NCBI GenBank assembly: GCA_041521345.1
Contig: JBGOHB010000027.1
Strand: one strand, 5' to 3'
Length of the DNA stretch: 64,000 nucleotides
Source of the DNA: Virgibacillus_N oceani_A
GTDB taxonomy: Bacteria > Bacillota > Bacilli > Bacillales > Amphibacillaceae
The notes under the pieces are model-generated. The model was not told where the DNA came from and did not search any database. It was given only the letters and a program-made list of their open reading frames with translations. How positions within the stretch are numbered: the stretch's first letter is position 1; every line of letters starts with the position of its first letter. The translations under genes and the position numbers were made by a program. Positions 16,633-24,365 of the stretch are shown here, piece after piece.

Positions 16633-16668
16633 ATGTCACAAACCTTTTTGTATTTATAAAATGGATTT

Positions 16669-16697
16669 CGCTCCACTCATTTAAAGCGAGTGGAGCG
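16669..16697 (-). terminator. Hairpin between ggt-like and chromate transporter genes
   Basis: Perfect 10-base arms CGCTCCACTC / GAGTGGAGCG with a 9-base loop. Only a short, interrupted T-rich stretch follows on the minus strand, so it may attenuate rather than stop transcription. Confidence 0.55.
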
Positions 16698-16714
16698 ACG
16701 TCTTCTAATGGTTG

Positions 16715-18328
16715 CTACCAAGCTGCAACTGTTCCATCCGTTCTTGATTCCGTTCCTCCAACAAGAACCCCGCTTTCCGGGTCTTTCCAAATGATCTGGC
16801 CGCGCCCAAATTCATTTGGTTCAAGGGAAATATTAATATTATGCCCTTTTTCAGAAAGTCCCTGTGCCAAATGGTGCGGAAAACGATTTTCCACATCTAC
16901 TAGTTTATCTTTCTTCCATTGCCACCTTGGTGCATCCAAAGCTGCTTGCGGGTTCAAACCAAAATCTACTGTATTCATGACGACCTGCACATGCCCCTGA
17001 GGCTGCATAAAACCTCCCATGACGCCAAATGGCCCCACTGGCTGATCACCTTTTGTCATAAAGCCCGGGATGATCGTATGGTACGTTCTTTTACCGCCAG
17101 CCAATGCATTTACATGCTCTGGGTCCATAGAAAAATTATGGCCGCGATTTTGCAGAGCAATTCCTGTTCCTGGTACGACTAATCCTGAACCAAAGCCCAT
17201 ATAGTTACTTTGGATAAAGGACACCATATTACCCTCATTATCCGCTGCAGCCAGATAAACTGTACCACTTAAACTTGGTTCACCAGCCTTAGGGGTCATT
17301 GCTGTATCGGTAATTTGCTTCCTTCGATATTCCCCATAATTATCATCAAGGATTTCATCAATCGTACAGCGCATATGTGTATCTTCTGTTACATGCCTTT
17401 CCCCATCTGCAAAAGCAAGCTTCATCGCTTCTATTTGTTTATGATATGTTTCAGTTGATTCTTTTTCCGGAAAATCAAATCCTTTTAAAATATTCAACGC
17501 CTGCAGAGCAACGATTCCCTGTCCGTTCGGAGGTATTTCCCATACATCATATCCGCGATAATTTTCGCTGATTGGGTCAACCCAGTCTGCACGATATGCT
17601 GCTAAATCCTCTTTTCGCAAAAATCCGCCATGCTCTTTGGAAAACGCATCAATCCTATCAGCCAAATTACCTTCGTAAAAGGATTTCGCCTTTGTTTCGG
17701 CAATTTCGCGCAATGTATTTGCATGCGCTTGAGAAGACCAGACTTCCCCAGGTTTTGGCGCTCTTCCTTTGGGTGCAAAGGTGTTAAACCAGTTTTCAAA
17801 CTCGGAATCAGTCAGTTTTTCTTTAAAATTCTTGTAAGCTTTATGCCAAAACTTACCCAGTGTCGGTGAAACGGGAAAGCCTTCTTCAGCATAAGTGATT
17901 GCTGGCTGTAAAACTTCTGTTAAAGGCAGCTTGCCAAATTGCTCTGAAAGCTCTGCCCACGCTCCAGGTGCTCCAGGTACGGTAACTGGAACCCAGCCAT
18001 GCGTCGGGATTTCGTCGTACCCTTTTTCTTTTAGTGCTTCGATGGAAATATTATTAGGCGATCTGCCACTTGCATTTAATCCATGCAGTTTTCCTTTTGT
18101 CCATACGAGGGCAAATGCATCCCCGCCAATGCCATTTGACGTAGGTTCTACCACGGTAAGGCAAGCAGCTGTTGCAATTGCCGCATCAATGGCATTTCCG
18201 CCTTTTTTGAGTATCTCAAGCCCTGCCTGTGATGCCAGCGGCTGAGAAGTTGCCACCATCCCATTTTTTGCATATGTAGCATGTCTTGTATTAGAATAGG
18301 GGTAGGATTGATTATTTAGAAAGTTCAT
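16715..18328 (-). CDS. ywrD: Gamma-glutamyltransferase-like Ntn hydrolase (YwrD type)
   Basis: 537 residues. The likely autocleavage Thr is in GEPSLSGTVYLAAADNEGNMVS (about residue 350), followed by FIQSNYMGFGSGLVVPGTGIALQNRG. The substrate-site block is FGVMGGFMQPQGHVQV. There is no clear secretion signal (the start is MNFLNNQSYPYSNTRHATYA), unlike extracellular Ggt, as for YwrD. It cleaves gamma-glutamyl bonds or related amides. It is divergent from an Lrp regulator and upstream of the chromate transporters, the same set as Bacillus subtilis ywrA-D. Confidence 0.85.
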   Translation of the reverse strand: MNFLNNQSYPYSNTRHATYAKNGMVATSQPLASQAGLEILKKGGNAIDAAIATAACLTVVEPTSNGIGGDAFALVWTKGKLHGLNASGRSPNNISIEALKEKGYDEIPTHGWVPVTVPGAPGAWAELSEQFGKLPLTEVLQPAITYAEEGFPVSPTLGKFWHKAYKNFKEKLTDSEFENWFNTFAPKGRAPKPGEVWSSQAHANTLREIAETKAKSFYEGNLADRIDAFSKEHGGFLRKEDLAAYRADWVDPISENYRGYDVWEIPPNGQGIVALQALNILKGFDFPEKESTETYHKQIEAMKLAFADGERHVTEDTHMRCTIDEILDDNYGEYRRKQITDTAMTPKAGEPSLSGTVYLAAADNEGNMVSFIQSNYMGFGSGLVVPGTGIALQNRGHNFSMDPEHVNALAGGKRTYHTIIPGFMTKGDQPVGPFGVMGGFMQPQGHVQVVMNTVDFGLNPQAALDAPRWQWKKDKLVDVENRFPHHLAQGLSEKGHNINISLEPNEFGRGQIIWKDPESGVLVGGTESRTDGTVAAW

Positions 18329-18366
18329 TGGACACTCTCCTTACATATATTTCTGAATTATTTCAT

Positions 18367-18395
18367 ATGGTACAAAATAATCAGCCTTTTGTCAA
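18367..18395 (-). promoter_or_regulatory. Sigma-A type promoter of the ggt-like gene
   Basis: Minus strand TTGACA (18390-18395), 17-base spacer, TACCAT (18367-18372). It lies about 40 bases upstream of the ATG, in the divergent region shared with the Lrp gene. Confidence 0.6.
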
Positions 18396-18493
18396 CACAA
18401 TAATAAAGCAATAAATAATTTAACTTACATTTTTATGATGTTAACAATATTTTTCTTACTAAATGAATTTTAAAATGGATGGGAGATAATAGA

Positions 18494-18943
18494 ATGAAAT
18501 TTGATGATATCGATAAAAAACTGCTTGAAGAACTAGCCGAAGATGGCAGATTGTCCTATGTGGAGCTTGCAGAAAAAGTAGGATTATCACGGGTTGCCGT
18601 GAAAGACCGGATTAAAAGTTTAAAAGATAGAGGCATCATCGAAAAATTCAGTGTGGTAATTAATTCGGAAAAAATCGGCAAGAAAGTATCCGCATTTTTT
18701 GAAGTCGATGTGGAGCCAATGAAATTACAGGAAGTTGCCCAGAACCTGGCTGATAATCCAAATGTGGCCAGCATTTATCAAATGACAGGGCCAAGCACGC
18801 TTCATACCCACGTGCTAGTCGAGGATTTCACCAAACTTGAAGCCTTTATTAATGATGAACTTTATTCTGTAGAAGGGATTACAAGGGTGGAAAGTTCTGT
18901 TATTTTGAAGCGCTTTAAGAGTAGGACAGGGTATAAGTTGTAA
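18494..18943 (+). CDS. ywrC: Lrp/AsnC family transcriptional regulator (YwrC-like)
   Basis: 149 residues from the ATG at 18494, which has GGGAG about ten bases upstream; an ATG at 18479 has none. The N-terminal helix-turn-helix is IDKKLLEELAEDGRLSYVEL then VGLSRVAVKDRIKSLKDRGII. The C-terminal RAM/ligand domain ends VESSVILKRFKSRTGYKL. In B. subtilis the homologue controls the neighbouring chromate transporter pair, so control of the divergent genes here is likely. Confidence 0.85.
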   Translation: MKFDDIDKKLLEELAEDGRLSYVELAEKVGLSRVAVKDRIKSLKDRGIIEKFSVVINSEKIGKKVSAFFEVDVEPMKLQEVAQNLADNPNVASIYQMTGPSTLHTHVLVEDFTKLEAFINDELYSVEGITRVESSVILKRFKSRTGYKL

Positions 18944-19206
18944 GGAATATTTCCGAAAATACATCTCTGCGCTATAAAGGGTTAACAGTGGTGGAAGCGT
19001 TTAAAATGGATGGAATTAGATCACGCATTTGTAAACTGCTTATGCTATAAATAAAAGAACAATAGACTGGCTTCGCATGAGGGTTTGGCAGCACTGTCGC
19101 TCGTCCGTTTAGTCTTCGTTGGGAGACTTCCCGGGGAGCGGGTGTTTGCTTAGTGCGCTAACGCTTATGATTTCCTTCGGGATGTTAATGGCGTTTATCG
19201 TTTCTG
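18944..19206. other. Intergenic region, no gene seen
   Basis: Mixed composition, locally GC-richer from about 19075 to 19170 (CTTCGCATGAGGG, GCACTGTCGCTCG, TTAGTGCGCTAACG). It may be a degraded repeat; nothing coding is supported. TTTATCG at 19192-19198 mirrors CGATAAA at the end of the following repeat composite. Confidence 0.4.
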
Positions 19207-19359
19207 ATAAAGTGAAACTTCATTCAGTGGGGGTTAGGGCCAACAGGACTTAGATGATGCAGACATTGTCACAATGTTTTTCGGTGGGGCGAGGAACCAC
19301 TGTACCGTAGCCCCAGAACGTGGCGATTTTAGTCTGCGCCCCCTTCACCTACTGAATGT
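19207..19359 (+). repeat. Structured dispersed repeat, type A copy 2
   Basis: Same architecture as copy 1. The inner stem reads TGGGGC with GCCCCA in place of TGGGAC with GTCCCA, a two-sided change that keeps pairing. The middle stem contains GTCAC opposite GTGGC (a wobble in RNA). The left edge is ATAAAGTGAAACTTCATT as in the other two A copies. Confidence 0.8.
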
Positions 19360-19373
19360 TAGTTGAACCAATC

Positions 19374-19566
19374 GGGCCGTTACTGGCTGTTGGATCTCCC
19401 ACTTAGCATTTTCTTGGTTCCTTCATGCTTGAAGTGGGAGTCTTACGACGCACAGGACGTGCTAGTGCCGACAATGCCACAATTCTTTATGATGGGACGA
19501 GGAACTACTGTCCCGTAGTCCCAGGACGTGGCGCTTTTGTCGGCCAGCCAGTTACACTGCGATAAA
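19374..19566 (+). repeat. Structured dispersed repeat, type B copy 2
   Basis: Nearly identical to type B copy 1. The outer arm ACTGGCTG pairs perfectly with CAGCCAGT. The linker from type A is about 50 bases shorter than in the first composite. It ends GCGATAAA. Confidence 0.8.
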
Positions 19567-19576
19567 AACCATAAGG

Positions 19577-19620
19577 AATAATCCCTCATGTACTTTAGCA
19601 GGTTAGTGAGGGATTATTTT
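19577..19620. terminator. Strong hairpin with short T run
   Basis: Perfect 12-base arms AATAATCCCTCA / TGAGGGATTATT with an 18-base loop, then TTTT. It may terminate rightward transcription; for the leftward dehydratase unit it lies over 230 bases downstream of the stop codon. Confidence 0.55.
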
Positions 19621-19850
19621 GCCACGCTGCCTTTCCCCTCTTGCCGGGGTTCAGCCTATTCCGAGCGCGCCATGTTACAGCATGGGCGGTCTTTATTATT
19701 ATATGTCTTGATGATCTTTCTATGTTTATTATACTACTAATATAAAATTTGTACACGCTATAATTTTTATTGCAGTTTCTATGCTTTAATACGATGCAAT
19801 GTCCTTCCACTAATTCACATTCATTGCCGGTACATTCCTTATTACGCCAG

Positions 19851-20795
19851 CTACATTAGCTCCCCTAACTTCCTCACATCCACATTCCCGCCAGACAACA
19901 CACACACTACATTTTTATCCTTTACACCCAGCTTATCAAACATAGCTGCAGCCACAGCTACCGCACTCGATGGTTCTATCAGCTGCTTCATTCTTTCCAA
20001 AACAAAAAATAATGCTTGATGAATTTCACTCTCACTGACCGTAACAATGTTATCCACATATTTTTGTACAATGGGAAAAGTCATGGTGCCTGGTTCACTC
20101 GTACGCAGTCCATCGGCAATGGTCTTCGTTTCCGGGATGCTTACTATCTCCCCTTCTTCAAGTGACAATAATGTATCATTTGCACTTTCCGGCTCCACGC
20201 CGATTACAGTCACAGAAGGGTTTGTTTCCTTGATGGCTGTTAAAATCCCTGAAATAAGTCCCCCACCGCCAATCGGCACAACTACAACTTCGACTTCATC
20301 TAATTGCTGCAAAATTTCCAGCCCTACTGTTCCTTGACCGGCAATGATGAATGGATCATCGTATGGTGGTATATATATGCCGTTATTTTCTTTCGCCAAG
20401 ACTTGAGCCCGTGGCAATCTGTCTGCCGAAGTGGTGCCGCATTTCTCGATTTTCCCCTTGTATGTCTGTATAGCATTCACCTTGCTAACCGTCGCATCTT
20501 GCGGGATCACAATGGTTGCATCAATACCCAGTACATTTGCAATATAGGAAACGGCCTGGCCGTGATTGCCGGAGGAAGCTGCTGTAACAAAAGAAGCTCC
20601 CTCCTTCACCACTTGCTTAACCTTATTCGTCGCTCCGCGAATTTTAAAAGCACCGGTCCGCTGCAGATGTTCTGCTTTAAAAAACATACGATTTCCTGTG
20701 ATTTTTGAAAGCTGTGTGGAAGAAAATAATGGTGTTTCATTGATTATATCGGCAATATCTTCCCGTGCATGGTGGATGTTCTGCACTGTTAACAT
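19851..20795 (-). CDS. Serine/threonine ammonia-lyase (PLP fold type II), no regulatory domain
   Basis: 314 residues. The PLP lysine is in TGAFKIRGATNK (about residue 54), the substrate loop is AASSGNHGQ, the phosphate-binding glycines are VPIGGGGLISG, and the C-terminal cofactor Ser is in CVLSGGNVD. Without an ACT-type C-terminus it resembles catabolic TdcB-like threonine/serine dehydratases or threo-3-hydroxyaspartate ammonia-lyase. It is one of three paralogues in this window (others at 40.5 and 54.6 kb). It starts 70 bases after glpK and may be carried on the same transcript. Confidence 0.8.
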   Translation of the reverse strand: MLTVQNIHHAREDIADIINETPLFSSTQLSKITGNRMFFKAEHLQRTGAFKIRGATNKVKQVVKEGASFVTAASSGNHGQAVSYIANVLGIDATIVIPQDATVSKVNAIQTYKGKIEKCGTTSADRLPRAQVLAKENNGIYIPPYDDPFIIAGQGTVGLEILQQLDEVEVVVVPIGGGGLISGILTAIKETNPSVTVIGVEPESANDTLLSLEEGEIVSIPETKTIADGLRTSEPGTMTFPIVQKYVDNIVTVSESEIHQALFFVLERMKQLIEPSSAVAVAAAMFDKLGVKDKNVVCVLSGGNVDVRKLGELM

Positions 20796-20865
20796 AGTAT
20801 GTACCCCCTTATATTAGTTCTCCAAGTACGTAAGTTTTTTCTCATACGAATATCTTACACAGCAC

Positions 20866-22356
20866 CTATTTAAACATCCGAGTCGCTTCCACCGCTTTTT
20901 TCCAGCCGGCATACAGTGCTTCCTGTTCTTCTTCATCCATAGCTGCTTGAAATGTGCGCTCATTTTTCCATTGGCTCGAGATCTCTTCTTTGTCCTCCCA
21001 GAATCCTACAGCTAAACCGGCTAAATAAGCTGAGCCCAGTGCAGTCGTTTCCTGAATGGCAGAACGTTCCACCGGTACACCGATCATGTCGCTTTGAAAT
21101 TGCATGAGAAAATCATTTTTGACTGTTCTCCCATCTACGCGCAAAGTTTTTAAATCAATACCCGAGTCAGCAATCATCGCGTTCAGCACATCTTTCGTCT
21201 GGTAGGCAAGCGACTCCAGTGTTGCCCGAATAAAATGATCCTTCGTCGTCCCCCGGGTCAAGCCGAATACGGCCCCTCTTGCATCACTATCCCAATATGG
21301 TGTACCCAGCCCAACAAATGACGGCACCATATAAACACCATCTGTAGAGTCTACGTTGGTGGCAAAATATTCGCTTTGCGGTGCATTATCGATCATTTTC
21401 ATGCCATCTCTCAGCCATTGAACAGCGGAACCCGCAACAAAAATACTTCCTTCCAGCGCATATTCCACTTTTCCGTCAATGCCCCAGGCGAGCGTTGTGA
21501 GTAATCCATTCTCTGAAGCGACTCCTTCTTCTCCTGTATTCATCAGCATAAAGCATCCGGTACCATACGTATTTTTTGCCATTCCTTTTTCAAAACAGGC
21601 CTGTCCGAATAATGCAGCCTGTTGATCCCCTGCAATCCCGGCAATGGGTACTTCTGCACCGAAGAAATGATACCCAACCGTTTCCCCGTACACTTCAGAA
21701 GAGGGCCGGACCTCCGGTAGCATAGACTTTGGCACTTGTAAAATATCCAGCAGCTCTTCATCCCATAGGAGATCATAAATATTAAACATTAATGTTCTGG
21801 AGGCATTCGAATAATCCGTAATATGTGCTTTTCCGCCGGTCAATTTATAGACAAGCCATGTATCAATGGTTCCAAATAATAATTCGCCGTTATCTGCCTT
21901 TTCCCTTGCGCCATCCACATGGTCAAGAATCCACTTCACCTTTGTTCCTGAAAAATATGGATCCAACAGCAGTCCGGTCTTCTCTTTAAATAAATCCTCA
22001 TAACCCGCTTCAATCAGTTCTTTGCAAATGGGGTCCGTTTGCCGGGACTGCCATACAATGGCTTTATATATTGGTTTGTCGGTATTCTTATCCCACACGA
22101 CAGTCGTTTCCCGCTGGTTGGTAATCCCGATTCCTGCCACCTGATTCGGAGAAATATCCGCTTTTCTCAGCACATCGGCAATACAGCTTAATACCGATGT
22201 CCAAATTTCATTCGCATCATGCTCCACCCAGCCGGGCTTTTGGAAAAATTGTTCAAACTCCCGCTGCGCTGTTTCCACTATTTCTCCATCATGATTAAAA
22301 AGAATGGCCCTGGAACTTGTTGTTCCCTGGTCTATGGATAAAATATATTTGCTCAT
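20866..22356 (-). CDS. glpK: Glycerol kinase
   Basis: 496 residues, normal length, FGGY kinase fold: SIDQGTTSSRAILF near the N-terminus, the substrate-site WQSRQTDPI, the ATP-site GDQQAALFGQACFEKGMAKNTYGTGCFML, and the C-terminal ETTALGSAYLAGLAVGFW. It phosphorylates glycerol to sn-glycerol 3-phosphate. Unusually, neither glpF, glpD nor glpP is adjacent; a YciI-family gene lies upstream (40-base gap) and a dehydratase downstream. Confidence 0.93.
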   Translation of the reverse strand: MSKYILSIDQGTTSSRAILFNHDGEIVETAQREFEQFFQKPGWVEHDANEIWTSVLSCIADVLRKADISPNQVAGIGITNQRETTVVWDKNTDKPIYKAIVWQSRQTDPICKELIEAGYEDLFKEKTGLLLDPYFSGTKVKWILDHVDGAREKADNGELLFGTIDTWLVYKLTGGKAHITDYSNASRTLMFNIYDLLWDEELLDILQVPKSMLPEVRPSSEVYGETVGYHFFGAEVPIAGIAGDQQAALFGQACFEKGMAKNTYGTGCFMLMNTGEEGVASENGLLTTLAWGIDGKVEYALEGSIFVAGSAVQWLRDGMKMIDNAPQSEYFATNVDSTDGVYMVPSFVGLGTPYWDSDARGAVFGLTRGTTKDHFIRATLESLAYQTKDVLNAMIADSGIDLKTLRVDGRTVKNDFLMQFQSDMIGVPVERSAIQETTALGSAYLAGLAVGFWEDKEEISSQWKNERTFQAAMDEEEQEALYAGWKKAVEATRMFK

Positions 22357-22396
22357 CGAATTCTCCTCCTGACCTTTTCCTTCTATAATGATAGGT

Positions 22397-22663
22397 TTAT
22401 TCTTCCACCGTCATTTCCCATTCGTGGATTTCATACTTTCTTGCTTCACGAATAATATAGGGATCTTCTTTCACTAATTGTTCTACTTCTTCCAGCTGCT
22501 CTCCTTTGTAAATAACCAATCCACCTGCTCCATCAGTAAACCGGCCTTTTGCAAAAATCTTTCCTTCCTCAGCCTTTTGGTTTAAATACGCCAGGTGATC
22601 CGCCCTCCATCTTTTACTTTTTTCCTCATCAAGCATTGGCAATAACACGGCAAAATATTTCAT
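22397..22663 (-). CDS. YciI family protein
   Basis: 88 residues with the YciI-like ferredoxin fold pattern: KYFAVLLPMLDEEKSKRWRADHLAYL, GRFTDGAGGLVIYKG, and VKEDPYIIREARKYEIHEWEM. The conserved His and Asp are H23 (DHL) and D77-type position in KEDPY. Biochemical role unknown (dehydrochlorinase-like fold). First gene of the unit preceding glpK. Confidence 0.8.
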   Translation of the reverse strand: MKYFAVLLPMLDEEKSKRWRADHLAYLNQKAEEGKIFAKGRFTDGAGGLVIYKGEQLEEVEQLVKEDPYIIREARKYEIHEWEMTVEE

Positions 22664-22695
22664 TCCCTGTCCCTCGTTTCAGTCAATTTGCCTTT

Positions 22696-22723
22696 ATTAT
22701 ACCATCCCGCAAGATCATGTTCA
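22696..22723 (-). promoter_or_regulatory. Promoter of the yciI-glpK unit
   Basis: Minus strand TGAACA (22718-22723), 16-base spacer, TATAAT (22696-22701) with GG before it. A short leader leads to the YciI-gene ATG at 22663. Confidence 0.5.
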
Positions 22724-22971
22724 TTTAATAGTCCTCTTTTTCTTGTTTATAAAAAAAATTCGTTCAAAAGCAACAGTTTACTTAATAGGTCATTGGCATT
22801 ATTCATACGGGTATAAAGTATCTTATTTAAATCGAAAGACAATTTGGATAATAGGTATAAATATCGAAAATTGTAGGTATTTGTATTTATTTCAATCTTT
22901 TAAGAAAGGGATTTGTTTAGTTGAGTCGAATATTGTAGAAGACAGAAAAAATTCAAATTGGAGGTTTTATC

Positions 22972-24162
22972 ATGAAAAAAAGAAGTAAGCTGGCATTAGT
23001 TAGCAGTGCAGTTTTATTATCAGCTGGAATAATGATGCCGGGAAATGTATCAACAACAGAAGCAGCATCGGCAAACATTGTTAACATGCCTCCGGTAGCA
23101 GGCTTTATCGATCATGAAGAGCTCACAAGAGAACTAAACCAGCTTGAAAGAACAAGCCAAGGAAATGTGGATGTGGAAGTTGCCGGGTATTCCAATCAAG
23201 GGCTTGAAATCTATAAGGCAACAGTAGGTACAGGAGATAAAGTAGTACTTATCCAAAGCGAGATCCATGGAAATGAAAAAGTAGGGACACAGGCATTAAT
23301 GAAAATGCTTAAACAAATTGGCGGTAATAATTCTCCGCAAATGAGACAGCTTAGAGAAGAATTAACCATCGTTGCTATGCCTATGATGAATCCGGATGCA
23401 TCAGAATTAAACAGAAGAGGAAATGCCATGACTTGGGATGAAGTGGTAGGAAGCTTTCCTAATCTGGAAAATGCAACACCAACATGGAATTATTACACAT
23501 ACGTAAACCAATATTGGGATTACGAATCGAATCCTGGGTTTGATGTAAACCGTGATTTTAACCCTGATTTAGATTATACACCGCAGCCGGAAGATTTTCC
23601 AGGTAGCTCAGCAGAGCCGGGCTGGTTCATTACACCTGAGTCACAAACAGCGCGAGATGTTTATAAAGATTTACAGGATGAATTTGGTGCAGTGGATGTA
23701 TTTGTAGATTTGCACCATCAAGGAGAATATTACGTTGGGGGAACGGGTGAACCAGTAACTCTGTCACTCTCCGGTCTTTTCGTACCTAATCCAAATACAG
23801 AAGAAGGAGAAAAATACAGCGACTATGCTGAACTGTATGACGAAGAATTCTCCAAGCAGTTAAATGTGGCAGCATATGATGCATTACAGCAAATGGGTAA
23901 CTCGCCATTTGGAAATATTTCATTATACCAACAAAATTTAGATTTACCTGGTACAGCGCTTGGAACGTTTGCTTTAAATGGGAGCGGCACAGTTCTCTTT
24001 GAAGTTACCGGGCAGACACAGAGCTTTGGACAGAAGAAGATGGGTCAATTAAGAAGAGCAGTTGAAATTGGCCTTTTCGGTATCCTGGACAGTGTTGCAA
24101 CCGACGAAGTTTATGAGCTGGATGCGGAGGACTATGATGATATACCGGAAACAGTCAGATAA
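22972..24162 (+). CDS. Secreted M14 family zinc carboxypeptidase
   Basis: 396 residues, ATG with TTGGAGG. Signal peptide about residues 1-32 (hydrophobic run then TTEAASA). Zinc ligands H99 and E102 in EIHGNEKVG and H248 in VDLHHQGEYY; the catalytic Glu is probably E344 in VLFEVTGQT. An exported enzyme trimming C-terminal residues from peptides, possibly feeding the opp uptake system encoded convergently next door. The C-terminal tail is acidic (DAEDYDDIPETVR). Monocistronic. Confidence 0.87.
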   Translation: MKKRSKLALVSSAVLLSAGIMMPGNVSTTEAASANIVNMPPVAGFIDHEELTRELNQLERTSQGNVDVEVAGYSNQGLEIYKATVGTGDKVVLIQSEIHGNEKVGTQALMKMLKQIGGNNSPQMRQLREELTIVAMPMMNPDASELNRRGNAMTWDEVVGSFPNLENATPTWNYYTYVNQYWDYESNPGFDVNRDFNPDLDYTPQPEDFPGSSAEPGWFITPESQTARDVYKDLQDEFGAVDVFVDLHHQGEYYVGGTGEPVTLSLSGLFVPNPNTEEGEKYSDYAELYDEEFSKQLNVAAYDALQQMGNSPFGNISLYQQNLDLPGTALGTFALNGSGTVLFEVTGQTQSFGQKKMGQLRRAVEIGLFGILDSVATDEVYELDAEDYDDIPETVR

Positions 24163-24230
24163 AACAATACTTTAATTACTGTAGACTTTTCGCTCAGAGT
24201 CTCATAATTTAATAGTTTCTAAGATTGTAT

Positions 24231-24268
24231 AAGGAATACGTACTTTTAAAGTGCCGTATTCCTTTTTT
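24231..24268 (+). terminator. Terminator of the M14 carboxypeptidase gene
   Basis: AAGGAATACG pairs with CGTATTCCTT, with an inner GTACTT..AAGTGC element, followed by six T. Confidence 0.85.
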
Positions 24269-24321
24269 ATGAAGTTCGAGCAATTTTTTCCTTGAATGAC
24301 TTTCCGAAATGTTTAAGCAGC

Positions 24322-24355
24322 AAAAAAAGACCCGCCAATCGGCGAGTCTTTTTTT
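24322..24355 (-). terminator. Terminator of the opp operon
   Basis: AAAAAAAGACTCGCCG and CGGCGGGTCTTTTTTT (minus strand) flank a 3-base loop, just past the oppA stop codon. A and T runs on both sides could also stop rightward transcription. Confidence 0.88.
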
Positions 24356-24365
24356 ATTTACTATA

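Noticed and set aside
16392..17000. 202-residue open frame antisense to the chromate transporter and ggt-like genes
   Set aside because: It is the mirror of two well-supported genes and shows no protein-like pattern.
19595..19810. 71-residue leftward open frame after the repeat composite
   Set aside because: Composed of hairpin and intergenic DNA, with no ribosome site and no family resemblance.
22743..22988. 81-residue open frame upstream of the M14 carboxypeptidase
   Set aside because: No ribosome site, biased composition, and overlap with the true carboxypeptidase start.
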